DNA from: an uncultured Collinsella sp.
Lineage (GTDB): Bacteria > Actinomycetota > Coriobacteriia > Coriobacteriales > Coriobacteriaceae
Reading direction: 5' to 3'
DNA: 5,217 bases
Assembly: GCA_902494545.1 (NCBI GenBank)
Contig: CABUTP010000119.1
Location: forward strand, 1 to 5,217
Part shown: in pieces, positions 1 to 5,210 of the stretch
Position numbering within the stretch: the stretch's first letter is position 1
Layout: the number at the start of each line of letters is the position of its first letter
Program-made: the position numbers and the translations under genes
The notes under the pieces: generated by a model
The model's input: only the letters and a program-made list of their open reading frames with translations
The model's database searches: none
What the model was told of the DNA's origin: nothing

Positions 1-122
1 ACAGACTTGGGGAACCCCGCCGAAGGAATGGAGTGCGGGCCGACAGAACGGTATCCGCGGATATGAGACTGAGCCGAAGGCGTCGATGACATGCCGGGGC
101 GGACCGGGACGGGTTAACGGCA

Positions 123-158
123 GGCCCCGCCGACCGATTGCAAGCGGTCGGCGGGGCC
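123..158. repeat. Perfect 14-bp GC-rich hairpin
   Basis: The arms at 123-136 and 145-158 are exact reverse complements (GGCCCCGCCGACCG and its partner) around an 8-base loop. Neither strand shows a T-run after the stem, so it is not a classical intrinsic terminator. It could still stop or protect the 3' end of the ileS transcript, which would reach it reading leftwards. It is the distal end of a chain of hairpins running to 336. Confidence 0.75.
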
Positions 159-165
159 AATGTGG

Positions 166-193
166 CTCATGACAGCGGATTGGGTCATATGAG
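166..193. repeat. Hairpin with 2-base bulge
   Basis: CTCATGAC (166-173) pairs with GTCAT (184-188) and, after a two-base bulge, with GAG (191-193). The loop is ten bases. It sits only a few bases from the hairpins on either side, so it is probably part of one larger folded region rather than an isolated dyad. Confidence 0.5.
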
Positions 194-196
194 CGA

Positions 197-295
197 AAAC
201 CCGCCAGGGCGAGCAAGGCGCCTTGAAGCAAGGCGGCATAGACCTTCTGGTCATGCCGCCGAAGCTGAAAGGCAGATTGCCGCTCTGGCGGGTTT
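197..295. repeat. Multibranched cloverleaf-like inverted-repeat unit
   Basis: An 11-bp perfect stem (AAACCCGCCAG at 197-207 with CTGGCGGGTTT at 285-295) closes a unit holding three smaller dyads. These are the 12-base palindrome CAAGGCGCCTTG (214-225), a long hairpin 232-260 and the small hairpin 271-281 (GGCA/TGCC). In the long hairpin, GGCGGCAT and GACC pair with GGTC and ATGCCGCC around a TTCT loop, with one bulged A at 240. On the minus strand the closing stem runs into TTTT, so the unit could be a structured RNA or a 3'-end element of the ileS transcript. It could equally be a repeat of the REP/BIME kind, acting as DNA. I do not recognise the family. Confidence 0.6.
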
Positions 296-308
296 GCAGC
301 GTCAACCG

Positions 309-336
309 GTTACGCGGTTTGGTAAAACCGCGTAAC
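309..336 (-). terminator. Stop-codon-proximal 12-bp hairpin of ileS
   Basis: GTTACGCGGTTT (309-320) and AAACCGCGTAAC (325-336) form a perfect 12-bp stem with a four-base loop. The stem begins inside the ileS stop codon (TAG, 338-336 on the minus strand). No T-run follows on either strand, so termination by the usual intrinsic mechanism is doubtful. A role as a 3'-end stabiliser or U-less terminator is possible. The structure is clear; the function is inferred. Confidence 0.45.
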
Positions 337-3137
337 TACAAAGCCTCCGCGCAGCGCTTGCAGATGTGAACGTGGCCGTTGTACTCGCCGACGGTGGTGC
401 GGTAGTTCCAGCAACGGTCGCAGCACTCGCCCTCGGCAGCCTCGATGGCAACGGAGAGCTCTTCACCCTGGGTCAGCTCAACATCGGAGACGATGTAGAA
501 CTCGGCCAAGTCGACCGCCTTGTCACCGGTCAGCAGCGCGTACATCTCGGCGGGAACGACCGCCTTGACGCGGACCTGCTGGCTCTTAGTGAAGGTGCCG
601 GCGGAGCGAGCATCCTCAAGGGCCTTGGTCACGGCGCTACGGAGCTCGAGCGAAGCCTCGAGCACGCCCTCAAACTCATTGGCCTCGTCGACCGTGATAG
701 GCGACTTGTACCAATCGAGCAGCGCGGCGTACTTCTGGTGATCGACGCAGCCGGCGGGCGCATAGGCCATGGCCTCGTCGACCGTATAGGACAGGATCGG
801 CTGCAGGTCGCGCATGAGCATCGAGAAGAGCTCGGCCAGCACGGTCTGGGCGCTGCGACGCTCGAGCGAGCCGGGCTTCTCGCAGTACAGACGGTCCTTC
901 AGGGCGTCGAGGTACACGTTGGAGAGCTCGGTAACCACGAAGTCGTAGAGCGCACGGTAGGCGCGCGGGAACTCGTAGCTGGCGTAGGCATCGTCGACCT
1001 CGGCCTGAACCTGGGTCAGACGGGCAACCATGAGCTTGTCGAGCGGCAGCAGGTCGGCAAAGGCGACGCCGTCGGTCTCGGGCTCAAACTGACCCTCGAG
1101 CTCGGAGAGCAGGAAGCGCAGCGTGTTGCGGAAACGACGGTAGGCATCGGACGTACGGGCAAGGATCTCGTGGTCGATGGACACGTCGGAGCTGGTATCG
1201 ACAGATGCAACCCACAGACGGATGATGTCGGCGCCCATCTCGTCGCAGACCTTATTGGGGTCGATGACGTTGCCGAGCGACTTGGACATCTTTCGACCCT
1301 GGCCGTCGAGGGTGAAGCCCTGCGAGACGACCGCCTTGTACGGGGCATGGCCGTTAGCACCCACCGAGGTGAGCAGCGAGCTCTGGAACCAACCGCGGTG
1401 CTGGTCGGAGCCCTCGAGATACACGTCCGCCGGATACTCCAGCTCGGGACGGTACTCGCAGACGGCCTTCCAGGAGACGCCGGAATCCCACCACACGTCG
1501 AGGATGTCCTTATCGGCCTTGAGGTGATGGCCGCCGCACTTGGGGCAGACGCAGGCCTCGCCCAGGTAGCTCTCGGGAGCGTCGGTGAACCAGGCGTCGG
1601 AGCCCTTCTCGTGGAAGAGCTTGATGACGGCGTCAAGCGTAGCGTCGTTCATAACCTTTTCGCCGCAGTCGGCGCAGGTGTAGCTCGGGATAGGCACGCC
1701 CCAGTTGCGCTGACGGCTGATGCACCAGTCGGGACGCTGCTCGACCATGGCGCCGATGCGGTTGGCCGCATGGGCCGGATACCACTTGACGTTCTCGCGA
1801 ACCTCCTTGCCAGCCTGCTCACGCAAGCCGGTCTTGTCCATCGAGACAAACCACTGGTCGGTAGCTCGGAAGAGCACCGGATGCTTGCAGCGCCAGCAGT
1901 GCGGATAGCTGTGCGTGATCTTCTTCTCGAAGACCAGGGTGCCGCGCTCGCGCAGGAACTCGATGATGTGCGGGTTGGCCTCATCGGTGTCCATGCCGCT
2001 GAAGGGGCCGCCGGTGCCAAACTCCTCGCCGGTGTAGAACTTGCCGTCGTCATCGACCGGCATGCAGATGTCGGTGATGCCCTCCTTGAGGCACGCGAAG
2101 TAGTCATCGACGCCGTGACCGGGCGAGTTGTGGACGATACCGGTACCGTCATCGACACCGACGTAATCGGCCAGCAGCGCCACGCCCTCAACGCCGTCAA
2201 AGATCGGCTGCTTGTAGTGGATGTGGTGGAAGGTCTCGGCGGGAACCACGTAGGGCTTGCCGTCGACCATGACCGGGGTGTACCCCCAGCCAAACTCCTC
2301 GCAGCACTTGGGAGCCAGGTCCTCGAGCATGACCTCGGCGCGGCCATCGTGCTCAACGGCGACATAGGCGGCGCCGGGCTTAAGGGAAACGGCCTGGTCG
2401 GAGGGGATGGTCCACGGCGTGGTCGTCCAGATGATAAAGTCAACCGGGCCGTCGAAGTTCTCGAGGCCGGCGGGCTTGGAGGTCATCTCAAAGCGAACGA
2501 AAATGGACGGGCTCGTCTCATCGGAGTACTCGATCTCGGCCTCGGCGAGTGCGGTGTGGCAGTGCTTGCACCAGTGAACCGGCTTGTGGCCGCGATAGAT
2601 CATGCCCTTGTCGAACATGGCCTTGAAGACCTCGATGTCGGCGGCGTCATGCTGGTGATAGAGCGTCAGGTAGGGGTTGTCCCAATCGCCGAGCACGCCC
2701 AGACGACGGAAGCCGGCCTTCTGCAGCTCGATGTTCTCGACAGCGAACTCATTGCAGAGCTCACGGATCTTGGCCGTGGGGGTCTGGTTGAACTTCTCGG
2801 TGCCGAGCTTCTCCTCGACCTTGTGCTCGATCGGCTGACCGTGGCAGTCCCAACCGGGGACATAGGGGACTTCGCAGCCCTGCATCATCCAGTAACGGTT
2901 GATCATGTCCTTGGAGATCTTGTTCATGGCGTGGCCGATGTGGATCGGACCGTTGGCGTACGGAGGGCCGTCGTGCAGCACGAACTTCTTGTGACCCTCG
3001 TTCTTCTTCAGAACCTGCTCGTAGACCTTGTTGTCTTGCCAGTCCTTGAGTCGCTTGGGCTCGGACTTGGAAAGACCGGCACGCATGGGAAAACCGGTCT
3101 TGGGCAGATTCATCGTCTGCTTGTACTCGTTTGCCAC
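336..3137 (-). CDS. ileS: Isoleucyl-tRNA synthetase (bacterial type, class I)
   Basis: This cytoplasmic enzyme activates isoleucine with ATP, charges tRNA-Ile and hydrolyses mischarged valine. The 933-residue product is complete and of normal bacterial length. Visible motifs: HIGH at residues 66-69, PGWDCHG (94-100), the CP1 editing-domain signatures WTTTPWT (237-243) and PGHGVDDY (339-346), SRQRNWG (474-480), WWDSG (549-553) and KMSKS (616-620). A C-terminal zinc knuckle uses Cys906/909 and Cys926/929, typical of the mupirocin-sensitive-type bacterial enzyme. A second CX2C pair, 488/491 and 531/534, lies in the segment before WWDSG. I chose GTG at 3137 because AAAGGGG lies four bases upstream. 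The reading frame stays open for 35 more codons upstream, but those run into the leader and terminator and are not coding. An internal ATG at 3113 is less likely. Expression should be controlled by the T-box leader. Confidence 0.98.
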   Translation of the reverse strand: MANEYKQTMNLPKTGFPMRAGLSKSEPKRLKDWQDNKVYEQVLKKNEGHKKFVLHDGPPYANGPIHIGHAMNKISKDMINRYWMMQGCEVPYVPGWDCHGQPIEHKVEEKLGTEKFNQTPTAKIRELCNEFAVENIELQKAGFRRLGVLGDWDNPYLTLYHQHDAADIEVFKAMFDKGMIYRGHKPVHWCKHCHTALAEAEIEYSDETSPSIFVRFEMTSKPAGLENFDGPVDFIIWTTTPWTIPSDQAVSLKPGAAYVAVEHDGRAEVMLEDLAPKCCEEFGWGYTPVMVDGKPYVVPAETFHHIHYKQPIFDGVEGVALLADYVGVDDGTGIVHNSPGHGVDDYFACLKEGITDICMPVDDDGKFYTGEEFGTGGPFSGMDTDEANPHIIEFLRERGTLVFEKKITHSYPHCWRCKHPVLFRATDQWFVSMDKTGLREQAGKEVRENVKWYPAHAANRIGAMVEQRPDWCISRQRNWGVPIPSYTCADCGEKVMNDATLDAVIKLFHEKGSDAWFTDAPESYLGEACVCPKCGGHHLKADKDILDVWWDSGVSWKAVCEYRPELEYPADVYLEGSDQHRGWFQSSLLTSVGANGHAPYKAVVSQGFTLDGQGRKMSKSLGNVIDPNKVCDEMGADIIRLWVASVDTSSDVSIDHEILARTSDAYRRFRNTLRFLLSELEGQFEPETDGVAFADLLPLDKLMVARLTQVQAEVDDAYASYEFPRAYRALYDFVVTELSNVYLDALKDRLYCEKPGSLERRSAQTVLAELFSMLMRDLQPILSYTVDEAMAYAPAGCVDHQKYAALLDWYKSPITVDEANEFEGVLEASLELRSAVTKALEDARSAGTFTKSQQVRVKAVVPAEMYALLTGDKAVDLAEFYIVSDVELTQGEELSVAIEAAEGECCDRCWNYRTTVGEYNGHVHICKRCAEAL

Positions 3138-3141
3138 GGTA

Positions 3142-3148
3142 CCCCTTT
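3142..3148 (-). promoter_or_regulatory. Ribosome binding site of ileS
   Basis: AAAGGGG on the minus strand lies four bases before GTG at 3137. It decides the start over the ATG at 3113, which has no comparable site. A small hairpin (GGGCG/CGCCC, 3157-3170) stands just upstream, and an alternative pairing GCCC/GGGC (3167-3177) overlaps it. Confidence 0.75.
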
Positions 3149-3180
3149 CATGTCGTGGGCGCGCACGCCCGTTGGGCACC

Positions 3181-3217
3181 AAAAAAGCGCCCGTCCCTAC
3201 AAGCTGGGACGAAGCGC
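3181..3217 (-). terminator. T-box intrinsic terminator
   Basis: On the minus strand GCGCTTCGTCCC (3217-3206) pairs with GGGACGGGCGC (3197-3187) around the loop AGCTTGTA, with one G-U pair and one bulged T, followed by six T. The 5' arm contains the CTTCGTCCC that also forms the 3' strand of the antiterminator. The two folds are therefore mutually exclusive, the hallmark of transcription attenuation. Confidence 0.92.
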
Positions 3218-3491
3218 CACAAAACGGGCTGCACGCCCGCAAAAGCTCTTCGCTTAACCACCCAGCTTAGATGCCCTCGCCCGCGTATTCGCGCGCTCGC
3301 ATCCGTTACTCGGCTGGCCTGTATCGACGACCATCTCGGCGATATCTACTAAGACGTGCCTGTGCGGCGCGTCCGTTGGGACCGCAGCTCCGGGGTGATT
3401 TTCATCGGTCGCATGCACGGGTTCTCAGCGCTCCCCGCTCTCTGTATCATGCGGACGGCCGACTACTCGTCCCCATCAACGCTCATGCGGT
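3181..3491 (-). promoter_or_regulatory. T-box riboswitch, tRNA-Ile specific, transcriptional
   Basis: This leader senses uncharged tRNA-Ile and allows read-through into ileS. On the minus strand, stem I closes with ACCGCA (3491-3486) against UGCGGU (3386-3381). GGGG/CCCC (3474-3471 with 3395-3392) follows, then the specifier internal loop, then TCGG/CCGA and CGCATG/CATGCG (3453-3448 with 3415-3410). The loop-E AGUA lies at 3467-3464 and an AGAGAG AG-bulge at 3443-3438. The distal loop has GCUG (GNUG) at 3429-3426. The specifier triplet is AUC (3399-3397) followed by A, matching the GAU anticodon of tRNA-Ile. A stem III candidate spans 3303-3270 (GATGC/GCATC outside, CGCG/CGCG inside). The antiterminator has helix A1 AAGCTGGG/CCCAGCTT (3268-3261 with 3208-3201), a seven-base bulge UGGUUAA (3260-3254) and helix A2 GCGAAG/CTTCGT. 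UGGU complements ACCA, as expected for a tRNA with discriminator A. Confidence 0.93.
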
Positions 3492-3493
3492 GT

Positions 3494-3542
3494 ATGGTAG
3501 CACGGTCAGGGCCGTCGAAAAACCCTCAACACTGGTTTTATA
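3494..3542 (-). promoter_or_regulatory. Candidate promoter(s) of the ileS leader
   Basis: Two -10-like elements read leftwards. TATAAA (3542-3537) would start transcription near 3530 and include all of stem I, but has no clear -35. TGCTACCAT (3502-3494) looks like an extended -10, but it would start near 3487, inside the first strand of stem I. The nearest TTGAGG (3529-3524) is 24 bases upstream of it, which is too far. The first is preferred because it keeps the riboswitch intact. Confidence 0.4.
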
Positions 3543-3613
3543 CGTTCGAAATTTCTCGCGGCTGTGGACCTTCTCTTGGAGCAAAATACCTGAAAGCACT
3601 TTATCGAACGAAA

Positions 3614-3618
3614 GAAGG
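3614..3618 (+). promoter_or_regulatory. Ribosome binding site of the dehydrogenase gene
   Basis: GAAGG ends five bases before ATG at 3624 and supports that start. A matching promoter is not obvious. TTTATA/TATACG around 3537-3544 and TTGGAG-N18-TTTATC ending near 3605 are weak possibilities, and the latter would leave almost no leader. Confidence 0.7.
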
Positions 3619-3623
3619 TTGCT

Positions 3624-4706
3624 ATGCGCACGATTGGAATGAGCGACTACACCGTTGGCGAGGATTGCTTTGACGAGCTGCCCGGCGCGCTGGCCGAGTA
3701 CGGCGCGAAGAAGGTCGCGATCATCGGTGGCAAGCGAGCCCTGGCTGCGGCGCTGCCGGGCATCGAGGCGGCGCTTGAAGGTACCGACGTCGAAATTCTG
3801 GAGACGCGCGTCTACGGCACCAACAGTACGCGCGCAAATATCGCCAAGGTCGTAAACTCCCCTGCCTGCCAGGAAGCCGACGTGCTTATCGCATGCGGCG
3901 GCGGCAAGGCGCTCGACACCGTGAAGACCGCAGCCATCGAGCTCAAGAAGATCGTCTTTACGGTGCCGACGATTTGCTCCAACTGCTCCGCTGCGACCGC
4001 CATTGCCGTCGTGTACAACGACGATGGCTCGCTCGAGGGCTATTCGTACCCCAACCGACCGGCGCACATCTTCATCAACCCCAAGATCATCGCCGAGGCA
4101 CCGGCAGAGTACTTCTGGGCCGGCGTGGGCGATGCCCTGTCCAAACAGCCCGAGGTCGAGTACGCCACGAGCGCCGGTAATTTGGAGCACACCGCCGGTC
4201 TTGGCCTGGCGCTCGCCCACACCTGCTCCGAGCCACTGTTTACCTATGGCGTCCAGGGTCTTGAGGACGTGCGCCAGAACCTGTCGAGCGAGGCCGTCAA
4301 GCAGATCGCGCTCGACATCGTGGTCAACACGGGCTACGTCTCCAACCTGACCAACCAAAACGATTACTACTACAACTCGAGCGTGGCACACGCGTTCTAC
4401 AACGCCACCTGCAGCATTCCGCGTGAGGGCTCCTACCTACACGGCGAGGTCGTGAGCCTGGGCGTGCTCGTGCTGTTTGCCTATACGGGCGACACCGAGA
4501 ACCTTGAGCGCTATGCTGCCTTTAACAATCAGATGGGGCTGCCCGTGACGCTGGAGCAGGTCGGGCTTTCCGGGGCCGACATCCCGGCCCTGTGCGAGTA
4601 CGCGCACGCCACCAACGAGTGGAAGCAGGGAAACCCCGAGCCCTTCACGGACGAAAAATTCGCCGCCGCCATCAAGGCCGCCGACGCTTACGGCCACACC
4701 CTCTAG
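3624..4706 (+). CDS. Iron-containing alcohol dehydrogenase family protein, GldA/YbdH (HcxA)-like
   Basis: A complete 360-residue NAD(P)-dependent oxidoreductase of the glycerol dehydrogenase-like branch of the Fe-ADH superfamily; family members are about 360-370 residues. The N-terminal half is the nucleotide-binding domain: VAIIGGKRAL (31-40), then ACGGGKALDTVK (90-101) with the GGGK and Asp98 that contact the cofactor, and VPTICSNCSA (114-123). The C-terminal helical half holds the expected metal ligands Asp170 (in GVGDALSK), His256 (in SVAHAFYN) and His273 (in YLHGEVVS). These are spaced as in GldA. The VPT...C...VVYNDDG segment resembles E. coli YbdH/HcxA, which reduces 2-oxo acids to 2-hydroxy acids, at least as much as true glycerol dehydrogenase. 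The substrate cannot be fixed from sequence. At 171-177 it reads ALSKQPE where relatives usually have an aromatic residue before the Glu. It is monocistronic, divergent from ileS, and has its own ribosome binding site and terminator. Confidence 0.92.
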   Translation: MRTIGMSDYTVGEDCFDELPGALAEYGAKKVAIIGGKRALAAALPGIEAALEGTDVEILETRVYGTNSTRANIAKVVNSPACQEADVLIACGGGKALDTVKTAAIELKKIVFTVPTICSNCSAATAIAVVYNDDGSLEGYSYPNRPAHIFINPKIIAEAPAEYFWAGVGDALSKQPEVEYATSAGNLEHTAGLGLALAHTCSEPLFTYGVQGLEDVRQNLSSEAVKQIALDIVVNTGYVSNLTNQNDYYYNSSVAHAFYNATCSIPREGSYLHGEVVSLGVLVLFAYTGDTENLERYAAFNNQMGLPVTLEQVGLSGADIPALCEYAHATNEWKQGNPEPFTDEKFAAAIKAADAYGHTL

Positions 4707-4715
4707 GTCTAGCCC

Positions 4716-4758
4716 AAAACCACCACAAAGGGGACAGGCACCTTTGTGGTGGTTTTTT
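4716..4758 (+). terminator. Strong intrinsic terminator after the dehydrogenase gene
   Basis: A perfect 16-bp stem (4716-4731 with 4741-4756) and nine-base loop end in TTTTTT, ten bases after the stop codon. The 5' arm begins AAAA, giving a shorter T-run on the minus strand, so it may work in both directions. The loop region reads GGGGACAGGCACC, a sequence I recall as recurrent in extragenic hairpins of this bacterial group; this is from memory only. Confidence 0.93.
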
Positions 4759-4825
4759 ATTGCTCCAACATTCAGTTCGCACTCGAACCCGATTCTATAC
4801 GAGAAAGGGTCCGGGAACGTTTTTT

Positions 4826-4868
4826 GTTTATCGGTAATTCTGCGGAAGGACCACTCGGAACGGTAAAC
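4826..4868 (+). other. Possible structured RNA segment ahead of a terminator
   Basis: GTTTATCG (4826-4833) pairs with CGGTAAAC (4861-4868), one pair being G-U. After a four-base bulge, TTCTG (4838-4842) pairs with CGGAA (4856-4860), leaving a 13-base loop rich in purines. It stands ten bases before the terminator stem at 4879. A -10-like TATACG at 4796-4801 could start a short transcript of about 110 nt. It matches no riboswitch or small RNA I know, and the fold could be fortuitous. Confidence 0.25.
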
Positions 4869-4878
4869 AGAAACGAAC

Positions 4879-4923
4879 AGAGGCAGAGTACCATCGTGGT
4901 GATGGTATCCTGCCTTTTGTTTT
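4879..4923 (+). terminator. Second intrinsic terminator in the right intergenic region
   Basis: AGAGGCAG and TACCATC in the 5' arm (4879-4895) pair with GATGGTA and CTGCCTTT (4901-4917). There is one A-C mismatch, two G-U pairs and a five-base loop GTGGT. TTTTGTTTT follows. It either ends a short RNA starting near 4805 or is a fail-safe behind the dehydrogenase terminator. In both cases it insulates the promoter-like element downstream from read-through. Confidence 0.8.
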
Positions 4924-5040
4924 GCGGAACCAAGGTCGCTTTATGCAAACTTGATCGCTACTTATATGGCGCATTGATGGCAATTGCTGCGTACGTGCGT
5001 ACCGGGAGCCTGTACACCTCTGGCAAGGCGTAACACGCTA

Positions 5041-5057
5041 GACTTTGTTCCAAAGTC
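5041..5057. promoter_or_regulatory. 7-3-7 dyad just upstream of the candidate -35
   Basis: GACTTTG, three bases, then CAAAGTC form a perfect palindrome of operator size. It ends two bases before the candidate -35 at 5059. A regulator binding here could activate or repress the promoter. As an RNA it would be a tight hairpin if read through from upstream. Confidence 0.4.
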
Positions 5058-5058
5058 C

Positions 5059-5087
5059 TTGTGCTAAGGTTGTAGGGCCCTTAGAAT
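5059..5087 (+). promoter_or_regulatory. Candidate rightward promoter inside the inverted repeats
   Basis: TTGTGC (5059-5064), a 17-base spacer and TAGAAT (5082-5087): three of six matches at -35 and five of six at -10, with ideal spacing. Transcription would start near 5094 and cross the right-hand repeat towards the ribosome binding site at 5204. CTAAGG (5064-5069) and CCTTAG (5079-5084) form a dyad between the two boxes, where an operator would act. Confidence 0.5.
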
Positions 5088-5203
5088 TCCTGTGGAGTGT
5101 ACGCACGTACGCAGGAAAACAGCAAATTACGCTATATCAGGGCGTTCTTTCATTGGTGAGTATGGTATACACGGCTTAGTTCAACAAATAAGAATTTATA
5201 TAT

Positions 5204-5210
5204 AAAGGAG
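5204..5210 (+). promoter_or_regulatory. Shine-Dalgarno sequence of a gene at the right edge
   Basis: AAAGGAG is a near-ideal ribosome binding site. TTG at 5215-5217 is a possible start at a short four-base spacing. A start codon immediately after the window would have the more usual seven. The preceding 5' leader is AT-rich and includes the palindrome TTTATATATAAA (5195-5206), which overlaps the site. The downstream gene itself is not visible. Confidence 0.6.

Larger units (their letters stand above)
4987..5114. repeat. Putative invertible promoter segment with 16-bp inverted repeats
   Basis: CTGCGTACGTGCGTAC (4987-5002) and its exact reverse complement (5099-5114) flank 96 bases. Each arm is built from the octamer TGCGTACG and a partial second copy, and contains its own small dyad, GTACG-NN-CGTAC, with a two-base asymmetric centre (CA or TG). 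The enclosed segment carries a rightward promoter-like sequence, no coding region and no comparable leftward promoter. This architecture is that of phase-variable invertible promoters, where a site-specific recombinase flips the segment. The repeats are certain; the inversion is inferred. No recombinase is encoded here. A pair of binding sites for a regulator is the main alternative. Confidence 0.6.

Noticed and set aside
52..63. Palindrome TATCCGCGGATA
   Set aside because: A single 12-base palindrome with no promoter or gene beside it; too little to call an operator.
1..92. Minus-strand frame open from an ATG at 92 to the left edge, a possible gene start
   Set aside because: No ribosome binding site precedes the ATG, the predicted peptide is Ser/Pro-rich with mixed codon use unlike ileS, and only about 30 codons are visible. 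It cannot be told from an accidental open frame.
114..305. A 63-codon minus-strand frame through the hairpin array
   Set aside because: It starts at TTG without a ribosome binding site and is explained by the dense inverted repeats; non-coding is more likely.
3138..3242. 35-residue N-terminal extension of IleS
   Set aside because: The extra codons translate the T-box terminator and leader. The GTG at 3137 has a proper ribosome binding site and gives the usual length.
366..3257. A 963-codon plus-strand open frame opposite ileS
   Set aside because: It is the mirror of ileS, produced by strong G/C bias at third positions. Its translation is low-complexity and has no family features.
3371..3391. 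Plus-strand TTGGGACCGCAG, resembling a T-box core facing the dehydrogenase gene
   Set aside because: It is the complement of the stem I base of the ileS leader. No specifier, antiterminator or terminator follows on the plus strand.
4776..4792. Minus-strand GGGTTCGAGTG, resembling a tRNA T-arm or an attachment-site remnant
   Set aside because: The flanks do not form a T-stem or acceptor stem and no CCA end is present; coincidental similarity.
4746..5033. 95-codon plus-strand frame in the right intergenic region
   Set aside because: It begins inside the terminator stem, has no ribosome binding site, crosses the second terminator and the left inverted repeat, and has no recognisable domain.
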